From NCBI GenBank assembly GCA_027081375.1, contig JALWKR010000288.1, positions 1 through 9,945 of the forward strand: a DNA stretch of 9,945 nt, given 5' to 3'. The translations under genes were made by a program, and so were the position numbers. The notes beneath the pieces are model-generated. The model saw only the letters and a list, made by a program, of their open reading frames with translations. It was not told the origin of the DNA and ran no database searches. The stretch comes from Persephonella sp. GTDB taxonomy: Bacteria; Aquificota; Aquificia; Aquificales; Hydrogenothermaceae. Shown in pieces: positions 1 to 6,338 of the stretch (its first letter is position 1; every line of letters starts with the position of its first letter).

Positions 1-239
1 TTCCACTGGAATTTGCCTTCTTCTATCTCTTTTTTGATTTCTTCCAGACCTTTTATTATTTTTTCTGCATCTTCCTGTGGAATAATTCCCTGTTTTCCCA
101 GCATTCTGGCATGGGCTATACTTCCTTTTATATCATATAAAGCCAGTTCCTTATCAAAAGAAACACTTTCAGTAAACTCCTCAACAAATTCATCAGTTCC
201 TTCTGAAAATCTACCGCCCCAAAGTTTTTTCTCAGACAT
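1..239 (-). CDS. argH: Argininosuccinate lyase, N-terminal part (gene runs off the left edge)
   Basis: Argininosuccinate lyase splits argininosuccinate into arginine and fumarate, the last step of arginine biosynthesis, in the cytoplasm. Reading the minus strand from the ATG at 239 gives about 79 residues. They begin [11 protein letters not shown] and continue with [19 protein letters not shown] and [13 protein letters not shown], which is the characteristic N-terminus of this family (the K-LWGGRF start and the conserved D-I-GS-AHA-ML block). The full protein is normally about 460 residues, so most of the gene lies outside the window. The start is supported by a GAGGTGAT ribosome binding site just upstream (about 242-249). 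It is divergent from the sensor gene at 304; the 64 bases between them contain a perfect dyad at 263-284. Identity is confident; the part seen shows no defects. Confidence 0.93.
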   Translation of the reverse strand, partial: MSEKKLWGGRFSEGTDEFVEEFTESVSFDKELALYDIKGSIAHARMLGKQGIIPQEDAEKIIKGLEEIKKEIEEGKFQW

Positions 240-262
240 CTAATCACCTCATTAAAATAAAA

Positions 263-284
263 TTTTGATAATATAGTATCAAAA
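263..284. promoter_or_regulatory. Perfect inverted repeat between argH and the GGDEF-like gene (candidate operator)
   Basis: TTTTGATA (263-270), six bases, then TATCAAAA (277-284): 8-base arms with no mismatch. It fills the middle of the 64-base divergent gap. A weak minus-strand -10 for argH (TATTAT, 273-268) and a weak plus-strand -10 (TATAGT, 272-277) fall inside it, so a bound protein could control one or both genes. The half-sites resemble TTGAT/ATCAA of FNR-type regulators, but the spacing is 8 rather than 4 bases, so an FNR site is unlikely. No binding protein can be named. Confidence 0.4.
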
Positions 285-303
285 CATCTAAGAGATTTAT
301 AAT

Positions 304-1785
304 ATGAAACCTGTAAAGAGAATTTGGATATATATATCTGTTTTTATTGTAATATCAATACTTTTGTTTATTTTTCTGTGGAATAGAAAAGAAAGTTTAG
401 AAGATATTTATTTAGCACAAAAAACAGTAAAAACTCAGGCAGAATTTAAAGCAACAATTGGAGGTTTTGATAAGCTTATAAATCTGTTTTTTATAGGTTT
501 TATAGATAATGATAATGTTAAAAATCTTTTGTATGAAGCCCTTGTTAATAAAGACAATGATAGTAGTTATAGAGAAGAGTTTATAAAACTCTTAAAACCT
601 GCCTATGAAAAATTAAAAACATTTAACATAAAGTATCTTCATTTTTATTTTCCTGATGGAACCACATTTTTAAGATTTCACAATATATCAAGATATGGAG
701 ATAAAATTAAGATAAATCCTATAAATCCCAAAGAAGAGTTTAAGACAACAGGGGGATTTAGATATATATTCCCCATTTTTTATAAAAAGCTTTTAATTGG
801 AAACGCAGAAATAGCAGTTTCTTTTGGCCTTGTGCGACAGGAATTAAACAGATTGTTTAACAGTGAGCATAAGTTTTTAATAAAAAAAGATTATGTTCTA
901 AACAAACTTTTTGTTGAAGAGAGAAAAAATTATATTCAAAGTGATTTAGATCCTAACTTCTTTTATGAGAATGACCCTGATTTTAAATCTCTCCAGAGAA
1001 TTCCATCTGAGACCATCGCACTAATAAATAAACAGATAAAGAATAGAATTAACTTAGATAAGAAGAAAACTTTTTATTTAATATCTTATGTTAACGGAAA
1101 CTACTATACTGTTTCTTTTATTCCTGTTTATGCTATGAAATATGCAAAAAAAGAGTATTTAGGATATTTAGTAACATATGAAAAAGATAATTCTGTTGCA
1201 ATATATTCATCAAACTTCTGGATAAGCTATATTGCAATAAGTAGTATTGTTTTCCTTCTTCTTTTAACAGCCTTTTTAATCTCATATATAAAAGAAAAAA
1301 TATTTATAGAAGAAGCTGAAAGTATTGATGAACTTACAGAGGCATATAATAAGGATACATTTTTGTCTTTACTATCAGCAGAACTTGCAAGGAGCAAGAG
1401 ATATGATAGACCTTTATCTATAATGGTTATAGATTTTCCTCAGTTAAAAAATATAGATGAAAATAAAAAAATAGATGCTTTAAAATCCTTAGTTGGAATT
1501 CTTTTAGAAAATATAAGAGACACAGATTATATTGCTCATATTGATGATACCCAGCTTGCTATCTTAACTCCAGAAACTCAGCTAGAGGATGCAAAAAATC
1601 TAGCTGAAAGAATTAAAGAAATAATGCAGCACACCTATATAGAAGATATAGGTAAGCCTATCTTCTATATAGGTGTAACTGAAGCTAACACAGATGATTC
1701 AGTTGAAACCCTATTAAAAAGAGTTAAACAAGCTTTATTCCTTGCAGAAGAGAAAGGAGAGAACAGGATAGAAACAGCTTCTTAA
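304..1785 (+). CDS. Membrane sensor protein with Cache-like periplasmic domain and degenerate GGDEF domain
   Basis: 493 residues. TM helix 1 is about residues 8-26 and TM helix 2 about 306-327, enclosing a periplasmic domain of roughly 280 residues. Its LHFYFPDGTTFLRFHN block (112-127) followed by a GGFRYIFPIFY block resembles the dCache_3-type sensory domain. The cytoplasmic part (about 336-493) is a GGDEF fold: DELTEAYNKDTF at 342-353, metal-position Asp377, and C-terminal LLKRVKQALFLAEEKGENRI. The signature itself is lost: GGDEF followed by AILLP is replaced by DDTQL followed by AILTP (414-423). The RxxD inhibitory-site motif is kept (Arg405, Asp408). It is therefore probably not a diguanylate cyclase but could bind c-di-GMP or act by protein contact. 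A weak AAGAG ribosome site precedes the ATG; a TATAAT directly abuts it. It converges on the small gene that follows, sharing the TTAA at its end. Confidence 0.85.
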   Translation: MKPVKRIWIYISVFIVISILLFIFLWNRKESLEDIYLAQKTVKTQAEFKATIGGFDKLINLFFIGFIDNDNVKNLLYEALVNKDNDSSYREEFIKLLKPAYEKLKTFNIKYLHFYFPDGTTFLRFHNISRYGDKIKINPINPKEEFKTTGGFRYIFPIFYKKLLIGNAEIAVSFGLVRQELNRLFNSEHKFLIKKDYVLNKLFVEERKNYIQSDLDPNFFYENDPDFKSLQRIPSETIALINKQIKNRINLDKKKTFYLISYVNGNYYTVSFIPVYAMKYAKKEYLGYLVTYEKDNSVAIYSSNFWISYIAISSIVFLLLLTAFLISYIKEKIFIEEAESIDELTEAYNKDTFLSLLSAELARSKRYDRPLSIMVIDFPQLKNIDENKKIDALKSLVGILLENIRDTDYIAHIDDTQLAILTPETQLEDAKNLAERIKEIMQHTYIEDIGKPIFYIGVTEANTDDSVETLLKRVKQALFLAEEKGENRIETAS

Positions 1786-1804
1786 TGTTCTCTCTCTTTC
1801 ATTT
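1752..1804 (+). terminator. Possible terminator hairpin at the convergent ends of the GGDEF-like gene and the small gene
   Basis: Arms 1752-1764 and 1787-1800 pair over 13 base pairs (5 and 8, with one bulged T on the right arm). The 22-base loop contains both overlapping stop codons (TTAA, 1782-1785). A short ATTTT follows on the plus strand; no T-run follows on the minus strand. The purine-rich left arm and large loop make it a weaker candidate than the hairpin at 5409-5433. Confidence 0.3.
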
Positions 1805-1994
1805 TAGCTATCTGTTCTGATATAAAAACAGTTAATAGAGGTATCTGCTTTTTAATCTCATTTTCATCTATATCTTCTTCTTTAAGGTCTTCTGCAAGAG
1901 AGGTTAGAAGCTTTAGTAAACCTGCATAATATTCTTTAACTCCTATCTCTCCTGATTTTCTCTTCTGCAAAAGCTCTTTGTATTCAGCTTCCAA
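1782..1994 (-). CDS. Small charged protein of unknown function, about 70 residues
   Basis: I do not recognise this protein. It is short, helical-looking and rich in Lys and Glu (LEAEYKELLQKRKSGEIG, then a LLKLLTSLAEDLKEEDIDE stretch, ending EQIAKMKEREH). There is no signal peptide, membrane segment or cysteine, so it is probably cytoplasmic. An in-frame ATG lies at 2012, but it has no ribosome binding site and sits in a small hairpin (TAAGG-CTAAA-CCTTA, 2010-2024). A TTG at 1994 has GGGGAG seven bases upstream, so I chose TTG as the start; the longer form would have 76 residues. The stop shares TTAA with the stop of the convergent sensor gene. It lies 78 bases downstream of mtnP on the same strand and might be co-transcribed with it. 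The frame is plausible but function is unknown. Confidence 0.6.
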   Translation of the reverse strand: MEAEYKELLQKRKSGEIGVKEYYAGLLKLLTSLAEDLKEEDIDENEIKKQIPLLTVFISEQIAKMKEREH

Positions 1995-2072
1995 AACTCC
2001 ACTCCCCTTCATAAGGCTAAACCTTACAGTTAGTTATAGAATGTATATATTATCGTAAGAAAAAAAATTTTT

Positions 2073-2915
2073 TTAAATAGCTGCTCCATTTAAAACCTCT
2101 TCACATTGACATTCAAGCTTTTCAGGAAGTTTTTCTATGAAACTAAGAACAACTTCTTTTATCTCCTGATTTTTTTGGTGCATCATTTCTATTACTTCAT
2201 CAGAAGTTAGTCTTTCTTTTGATATTCCTGCGGCAAGATTTGTAACAACATTTATAGAAGCAAAATGCATAGCAAGCTCCCTTGCAAGAACAATTTCAGG
2301 AACCAAAGTCATTCCTACAATATCTGCCCCTAGTCTTTGGAGAGCTTTTATCTCTGCAGCTGTTTCTAACCTTGGACCTTCTGTTGCTGCGTATGTTCCT
2401 TGTCTGTGGTATCTAAATCCTTTCTCTTCCATAATTGAAAAAATTATTTTTCTCATATCAGGGCAGAAAGGTTCTGTAACATCTATATGAACAACCCTGT
2501 CATTTTTCATATATTCATCTACTAAGTCTCCTTTATAATCTGCTTCATCGTATATTGTGTAAATTCCTTCGTAAAAAGTTACAGGTCTAACCTTTGTAAA
2601 GTCTAAAAACTGATTTGAAACTACAAAATCTCCAGGTTGTAAAAGAGGATTTATTCCACCTACAGCTGATATAGATAATATTTTTTTAACTCCTAGTTTT
2701 CTAAAACCCCAAATGTTAGCTCTGTAGTTAATGAGGTGTGGAGGGTATTTATGTCCTCTTCCGTGCCTTGGAAGAAAAATAACTTTTTTACCTTTATACT
2801 CTGCGTATATATATCTATCTGATGGTTCTCCATAAGGAGTTGTTATCTCTATCTCATCTAAAATTTTTATCTCATCAACCTCATATAAACCACTTCCACC
2901 TATTATTCCAAGCAT
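2073..2915 (-). CDS. mtnP: S-methyl-5'-thioadenosine / purine nucleoside phosphorylase (MTAP/PNP family 2)
   Basis: This enzyme cleaves methylthioadenosine or a related purine nucleoside with phosphate, salvaging the base and methylthioribose 1-phosphate. The 280 residues show the family order: MLGIIGGSGLYE at the N-terminus, PRHGRGHKYPPHLINYRANIW (49-69), ISAVGGINP, TYAATEGPRLETAAEI (174-189) with Glu184, and GMTLVPEIVLARELAM (201-216). Start: the ATG at 2915 follows an AAAGGAG site, whereas an upstream in-frame start at 2957 has none. Oddity: the base-recognition position reads VTNLAAG with Asn226, where classical MTAPs have an Asp (TDYD). Asn is typical of enzymes acting on 6-oxopurines such as inosine, guanosine or methylthioinosine. 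The C-terminus carries a CQC pair (Cys269, Cys271), known as a redox/stability motif in some hyperthermophilic MTAP/PNP enzymes. It is divergent from bioD. The family is certain; the exact substrate is not. Confidence 0.9.
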   Translation of the reverse strand: MLGIIGGSGLYEVDEIKILDEIEITTPYGEPSDRYIYAEYKGKKVIFLPRHGRGHKYPPHLINYRANIWGFRKLGVKKILSISAVGGINPLLQPGDFVVSNQFLDFTKVRPVTFYEGIYTIYDEADYKGDLVDEYMKNDRVVHIDVTEPFCPDMRKIIFSIMEEKGFRYHRQGTYAATEGPRLETAAEIKALQRLGADIVGMTLVPEIVLARELAMHFASINVVTNLAAGISKERLTSDEVIEMMHQKNQEIKEVVLSFIEKLPEKLECQCEEVLNGAAI

Positions 2916-2926
2916 CTTTTCTCCTT

Positions 2927-2932
2927 TATAAT
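2927..2932 (+). promoter_or_regulatory. Putative -10 box of bioD
   Basis: A perfect TATAAT lies 40 bases before the bioD start, in the 56-base divergent gap with mtnP. The -35 hexamer 17-18 bases upstream is poor (TTATTC) and falls inside mtnP coding sequence. In such AT-rich DNA a chance match is possible. Confidence 0.35.
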
Positions 2933-2971
2933 TTATCTTTGAAAAATATTTAAGCATTTTTAGAGGAAAAA

Positions 2972-3658
2972 ATGAATAAAACTGTGTTTATAACTGCTAC
3001 AGATACAGGTGTTGGAAAAACTACAGTGTCCGCTGCCCTTGCAAAACTAGCAAAGGATGCAGGAATAAATGTTGGATACTTTAAGCCTGTAGAAACTGGC
3101 TGTGAGAAAGAATGTTTAGATGCTAAAACATTATCTAATATAACAGGTCAGGATATTGATGAAGTTGTTTTATATAAGTATAAAAATCCTGTTGCACCTT
3201 TGGTGGCAGAGGAAGAAGAAGGAAAGAAAATAGATATAAAAAAGATAAAGGAGCATTTAGATAGGTTAAAAGAAAAGTATAAACTTCTAATTGTTGAAGG
3301 GGCAGGAGGAATTGCTGTTCCAATTACAAAGGTTGGCGGCAAAATATATACATATCTAGACTTTGCATATGAAAATAACCTTCCTACTCTCGTTGTAGCA
3401 AGAGCAAATCTTGGAACTATAAACCATACATATCTTACAGTAAAGGCTTTAAAAGATAAAAATATAAAAGTCTTAGGAACTATTTTAAATGGATTATCTG
3501 AGATGCCTTCTTTAGCTGAAAAAACAAACCCATATATAATAAAAGAGATAACAGGAGTTGATATATGGTGCATTTGTAAGCAGATTAAAGATTTTCCTAT
3601 CAAGGAATGTTATCAAAAATTACAGGAATTTTTCAGTTTTCATCAGAATCTTTTATAA
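2972..3658 (+). CDS. bioD: ATP-dependent dethiobiotin synthetase
   Basis: BioD closes the ureido ring of dethiobiotin from 7,8-diaminopelargonate, CO2 and ATP, the penultimate step of biotin synthesis, in the cytoplasm. The 228 residues match the normal family length. The P-loop is FITATDTGVGKTT (6-18), the substrate-binding Lys lies in GYFKPVETG (35-43), and the second nucleotide/Mg motif is VEGAGGIAVPI (108-118). RANLGTINHTYLT (144-156) is also a family hallmark. An AGAGGA site precedes the ATG by six bases. No other biotin gene is visible here, so bioD stands apart from bioA, bioB and bioF. It is divergent from mtnP, which could in principle also salvage the 5'-deoxyadenosine released by biotin synthase; that link is inference. 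No terminator is obvious in the 86 bases before galU. Confidence 0.95.
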   Translation: MNKTVFITATDTGVGKTTVSAALAKLAKDAGINVGYFKPVETGCEKECLDAKTLSNITGQDIDEVVLYKYKNPVAPLVAEEEEGKKIDIKKIKEHLDRLKEKYKLLIVEGAGGIAVPITKVGGKIYTYLDFAYENNLPTLVVARANLGTINHTYLTVKALKDKNIKVLGTILNGLSEMPSLAEKTNPYIIKEITGVDIWCICKQIKDFPIKECYQKLQEFFSFHQNLL

Positions 3659-3685
3659 AATTTTCATATTTGTATATTAAGATTT

Positions 3686-3712
3686 TTGAAATTATATAAC
3701 TATTGCTATAAA
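3686..3712 (+). promoter_or_regulatory. Putative promoter of galU-rsmA
   Basis: TTGAAA (3686-3691) and TATAAA (3707-3712), each 5 of 6 to consensus but with a short 15-base spacer. The predicted start is about 3719, giving a leader of about 26 bases ending in the strong GGAGGGG ribosome site of galU. Confidence 0.35.
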
Positions 3713-3744
3713 TTAAAAACGTGAACTAGCTATGGAGGGGAAAG

Positions 3745-4644
3745 ATGCAAAAAATAAGAAAGGCTGTAATACCTGTGGCAGGCTTTGGAACAAGGTTCTT
3801 ACCTGCAACAAAAGCTACACCAAAGGAAATGATGCCTATAGTAGATAAACCAATAATTCAATATATTGTTGAAGAAGCTGTAGCTTCAGGTATTGAAACA
3901 ATTATCTTTGTAACAGGAAGACATAAAAGGGCTATAGAAGATCACTTTGATTACGCACCAGAGCTTGAACATGCTTTAGAAAGAGCAGGAAAAGAAGAGT
4001 ATGTGAATATCATAAGAGAGATATCAGATATGGCTGATTTTGTCTACATAAGACAAAAAGAACAACTTGGTCTTGGTCATGCGATACTAACTGCAGAACA
4101 TATTGTTGGAAATGAGCCTTTTGCTGTTTTACTTGGAGATGAGCTAATAATAAATGAAGAAAATCCAGGAATTAAACAGCTTATAGACGTTTATAAGAAG
4201 TTTGGTAAATCTGTAATAGGAACAACAGATGTTCCAAGAGAAGAGACATATAAATACGGAATAATAGAAGGTTCAGAGATAGAAAGAGGAATAAGACTTG
4301 TTAACTACCTTGTTGAAAAGCCAGAGCCTCATGAAGCACCTTCAACATCTGCAATAATTGGAAGATACGTTTTAACTCCAAATATTTTTGATGCATTAAA
4401 AAGAACTCCGTTTGGAAAAGGTGGAGAACTTCAACTTACAGATGCTCTTATGCTTTTAAGACAGGAAGAGGTTATTTATTCTAAAGATATAGAAGGAATA
4501 AGACATGATACAGGAAATAAGCTTGGTTATATAAAAGCAATATTAGATTTTGCCCTTAGAAGACCTGATACAAAAGATTTTGTTAAAGAATTAATACTTG
4601 AGCAGGCAGAAAAACTGAAAGAAGAGGCTAACTCTCAAACATGA
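3745..4644 (+). CDS. galU: UTP-glucose-1-phosphate uridylyltransferase
   Basis: GalU makes UDP-glucose from UTP and glucose 1-phosphate, feeding lipopolysaccharide, exopolysaccharide and trehalose-type pathways in the cytoplasm. The 299 residues carry the nucleotidyltransferase signature IPVAGFGTRFLPATKATPKE (9-28), then QLGLGHA (107-113), the metal-site LLGDE (129-133), VEKP (190-193), GKGGELQLTDAL (224-235) and HDTGNKLGY (254-262). All are intact and the length is typical. The ATG is preceded by GGAGGGG five bases upstream, one of the strongest ribosome sites in the window. Its stop overlaps the start of rsmA (ATGA, 4641-4644), so the two are translationally coupled in one operon, although their functions are unrelated. 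Confidence 0.95.
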   Translation: MQKIRKAVIPVAGFGTRFLPATKATPKEMMPIVDKPIIQYIVEEAVASGIETIIFVTGRHKRAIEDHFDYAPELEHALERAGKEEYVNIIREISDMADFVYIRQKEQLGLGHAILTAEHIVGNEPFAVLLGDELIINEENPGIKQLIDVYKKFGKSVIGTTDVPREETYKYGIIEGSEIERGIRLVNYLVEKPEPHEAPSTSAIIGRYVLTPNIFDALKRTPFGKGGELQLTDALMLLRQEEVIYSKDIEGIRHDTGNKLGYIKAILDFALRRPDTKDFVKELILEQAEKLKEEANSQT

Positions 4645-5423
4645 CAAATTTTAAAACAAAAAAGAAATTTGGTCAGCATCTTCTTATATCAGAAGGAGTT
4701 ATTCAGAAAATTGTTGATGTTATTGATGTAAAAGAAGATGATATTATTGTTGAAATAGGAGTAGGTACAGGACAGCTAACAGAGGAGATTTTAAAAAGAA
4801 ATCCAAGAATTTTATACGGAATAGAGATAGATGAAACAGCATATCCTATTATTGAAGAAAGATTTAAAGACTATAAAAATTTTATTCTTATAAAAGAAGA
4901 TTTTTTTGATGTAAATCTTAGAGAGCTAACAAATGGAGAAAAGATAAAACTTGTAGGGAACCTTCCCTACAATGTGTCTTCTTTAATTCTTATAAACACA
5001 ACTTTTTATATTGATATTCTTTATTTTTCTGTCTTTATGGTTCAAAAAGAGGTTGCAGAAAAACTTATTGCAAAGCCAAAAACAAAAAATTACACATTTT
5101 TATCAGTTTTTATACAAACTTTTTTTAATGTTGAGTATATAATGAGTGTACCAGCAAGATTTTTTAAACCACCTCCTAAGGTTACTTCAGCAGTTGTAAA
5201 ACTTACTCCTAAACAAGAACTTCCAGTTTCTCTTGAAGAGATGAAAAGGTATAAAAACTTTATCTCAAAGCTTTTTTCCAATAAAAGAAAGATGCTTAGG
5301 ACTAAAATAGATAAAGATATACTTCATCAGGCAGGAATACCTGAAACAGCAAGGGTGGAAGAACTAACATTAGAAGATTTTTTAAATCTTTACAGATTAG
5401 AAAAAGAAAGGGAGATAGATTAG
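4641..5423 (+). CDS. rsmA: 16S rRNA (adenine1518-N6/adenine1519-N6)-dimethyltransferase
   Basis: RsmA (KsgA) dimethylates two adjacent adenines in the 3' hairpin of 16S rRNA during late small-subunit assembly, using S-adenosylmethionine. The 260 residues have the N-terminal KKKFGQHLL (7-15), SAM motif EIGVGTGQLT (38-47), acidic motif IEID (61-64), catalytic NLPYN (107-111), the MVQKEVAEKL segment (133-142), and PPKVTSAVV (178-186). The C-terminal helical domain is complete. It starts inside the galU stop codon (ATGA) with no clear ribosome site of its own, as expected for coupling. Its TAG stop overlaps the TAA stop of the convergent NapH-like gene, and both stops lie in the loop of a terminator-like hairpin. 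Confidence 0.95.
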   Translation: MTNFKTKKKFGQHLLISEGVIQKIVDVIDVKEDDIIVEIGVGTGQLTEEILKRNPRILYGIEIDETAYPIIEERFKDYKNFILIKEDFFDVNLRELTNGEKIKLVGNLPYNVSSLILINTTFYIDILYFSVFMVQKEVAEKLIAKPKTKNYTFLSVFIQTFFNVEYIMSVPARFFKPPPKVTSAVVKLTPKQELPVSLEEMKRYKNFISKLFSNKRKMLRTKIDKDILHQAGIPETARVEELTLEDFLNLYRLEKEREID

Positions 5424-5446
5424 TTATCTCCCTGATAGTATTTTTT
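5401..5446. terminator. Bidirectional intrinsic terminator shared by rsmA and the NapH-like gene
   Basis: Perfect 9-base arms AGGGAGATA (5409-5417) and TATCTCCCT (5425-5433) enclose a 7-base loop that holds both stop codons. On the minus strand the hairpin is followed at once by TTCTTTTTC (5408-5400), a good intrinsic terminator for the NapH-like gene. On the plus strand a run of six T (5441-5446) begins seven bases after the stem, so termination for rsmA may be weaker. Confidence 0.65.
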
Positions 5447-6202
5447 AATATCTCTTACAAATTTTATAATTCCTTCTTTTCCATTTTTAGCATTTGCTAC
5501 AGCACAGGCATCTACACACTCACCACAAATTATGCACGCTTGAATACCTCTATCAAAATCATTTATTAGAGCCATTTTCCTTGGATCAAGTCCCATAGGA
5601 CATGCTTTTATGCACTCTTTACAATCAGTGCAGGCAGATTTATCTGTAAGAAAAGGTTTAACAATATGGTTAAAAGGAGTTATTTTATGATATATACCTG
5701 TTGGACAGTAAACCCTGCACCATTTATCTGCAATAAAAGCTTCGTAGTAGAAAAATCCTGTTATTACAATGAAAGCTCCAAGTAATGGCCAGAAAGAAGG
5801 ATTAGTAGGATAAAAGAAAACTCTTAGATCAGTTATCCAGTTGAAAAATAAAAGAGAAAATAAAACTGAAGAAATTAAGGTTATTAAATAATAAAGAGTT
5901 TTTTTATTCTTTATTATCTTTTTGAAGTATTCCTGAACCTGTGCTAAAAATCCTCCAGGACAAATCCAGCCACAAAAAACTCTTCCTAAAACAAGGTTTG
6001 CCAGTATTATAAATATAGCAATAAGACCAATTGTTATAACAATTGGTCTAAAACCTCCTGAAAGTTCTATCTCATGTCCAAAAATCCATGACTGATTGTG
6101 AGCTATATCCATTTTTACGATTTTTAAGGAAGGAATAGCAACTAAAAGTAGGATAAAGAAGAGATAAGATATATTCCTAAAGAGTTTAAACTTCTGAAGC
6201 AT
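5420..6202 (-). CDS. NapH/CcoG-type polytopic membrane protein with two [4Fe-4S] ferredoxin motifs
   Basis: The 260 residues show four or so membrane helices (about 11-29, 53-73, 103-123, 137-157). Two CxxxCP motifs, CGWICP (77-82) and CRVYCP (162-167), each sit beside a helix. A cytoplasmic-type ferredoxin tail follows: C191-x2-C194-x2-C197-x3-C201-P and C223-x2-C226-x2-C229-x3-C233. This order is that of NapH, NosH, MauN and CcoG, which move electrons between the quinone pool or cytoplasm and periplasmic partners. CcoG, a longer relative, has reported cupric reductase activity. Beside a copper receptor, Sco and PCu(A)C, a role in reducing or handling copper is a reasonable inference; a role in nitrous oxide or nitrate respiration is the main alternative. 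GGAGGA precedes the ATG, and it has its own promoter downstream of the receptor terminator. No symbol is assigned because the subfamily is unclear. Confidence 0.85.
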   Translation of the reverse strand: MLQKFKLFRNISYLFFILLLVAIPSLKIVKMDIAHNQSWIFGHEIELSGGFRPIVITIGLIAIFIILANLVLGRVFCGWICPGGFLAQVQEYFKKIIKNKKTLYYLITLISSVLFSLLFFNWITDLRVFFYPTNPSFWPLLGAFIVITGFFYYEAFIADKWCRVYCPTGIYHKITPFNHIVKPFLTDKSACTDCKECIKACPMGLDPRKMALINDFDRGIQACIICGECVDACAVANAKNGKEGIIKFVRDIKKYYQGDN

Positions 6203-6228
6203 TTTTCCTCCAAAAATCTTTTTATTTT

Positions 6229-6234
6229 ATTATA
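6229..6234 (-). promoter_or_regulatory. -10 box of the NapH-like gene
   Basis: A perfect TATAAT on the minus strand, with a predicted start near 6222 and a leader of about 20 bases ending in GGAGGA. No good -35 exists: the hexamer at 17 bases is TAATAA and lies inside the dyad at 6243-6260. A weak -35 covered by a dyad suggests a regulated promoter. Because the receptor gene upstream ends in a strong terminator, this gene needs its own promoter. Confidence 0.55.
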
Positions 6235-6242
6235 ACAAAGTA

Positions 6243-6260
6243 AGTTAATACTTATTAACT
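6243..6260. promoter_or_regulatory. Perfect dyad over the -35 region of the NapH-like gene (candidate operator)
   Basis: AGTTAATA (6243-6250), CT, TATTAACT (6253-6260): 8-base perfect arms with a 2-base centre. The centre is about 29 bases before the predicted start of the NapH-like gene. It has the GTTAA/TTAAC half-sites also seen in front of the copper receptor at 8405-8426. Confidence 0.45.
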
Positions 6261-6270
6261 GAATTTAGAA

Positions 6271-6318
6271 GAAAAAAAAGAGTTGCTTCCAGAAAGGAAA
6301 ATCCTTTCTGAAAACAAC
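6271..6318 (-). terminator. Strong intrinsic terminator of the copper receptor gene
   Basis: On the minus strand, arm 6318-6302 pairs with arm 6298-6282 over 17 base pairs (two of them G-U) around a 3-base loop. The innermost nine pairs (CAGAAAGGA with TCCTTTCTG) are perfect. The stem is followed directly by TCTTTTTTTTC (6281-6271). It begins 20 bases after the receptor stop and separates the receptor from the NapH-like gene. On the plus strand there is no T-run, so it acts in one direction. Confidence 0.82.
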
Positions 6319-6338
6319 ACACCAAGAATAGCAAGATA

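Noticed and set aside
13..243. 76-codon plus-strand frame at the left end
   Set aside because: Antisense to the clearly recognisable argH N-terminus; Ser/Phe-rich shadow translation.
298..303. TATAAT abutting the ATG of the sensor gene as its -10 box
   Set aside because: A start at the usual distance would fall inside the coding region, so it cannot drive the full gene.
2060..2074. A8T7 tract just after mtnP on the minus strand, as a terminator
   Set aside because: It is self-complementary but has no G-C stem; more likely curved DNA or chance in an AT-rich gap.
3148..3603. 151-codon minus-strand frame inside bioD (and a second at 3135-3323)
   Set aside because: Lies wholly opposite an intact bioD; composition is typical of a shadow frame and no ribosome site is present.
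5090..5281. 63-codon minus-strand frame inside rsmA
   Set aside because: Opposite conserved rsmA coding sequence, with no family resemblance.
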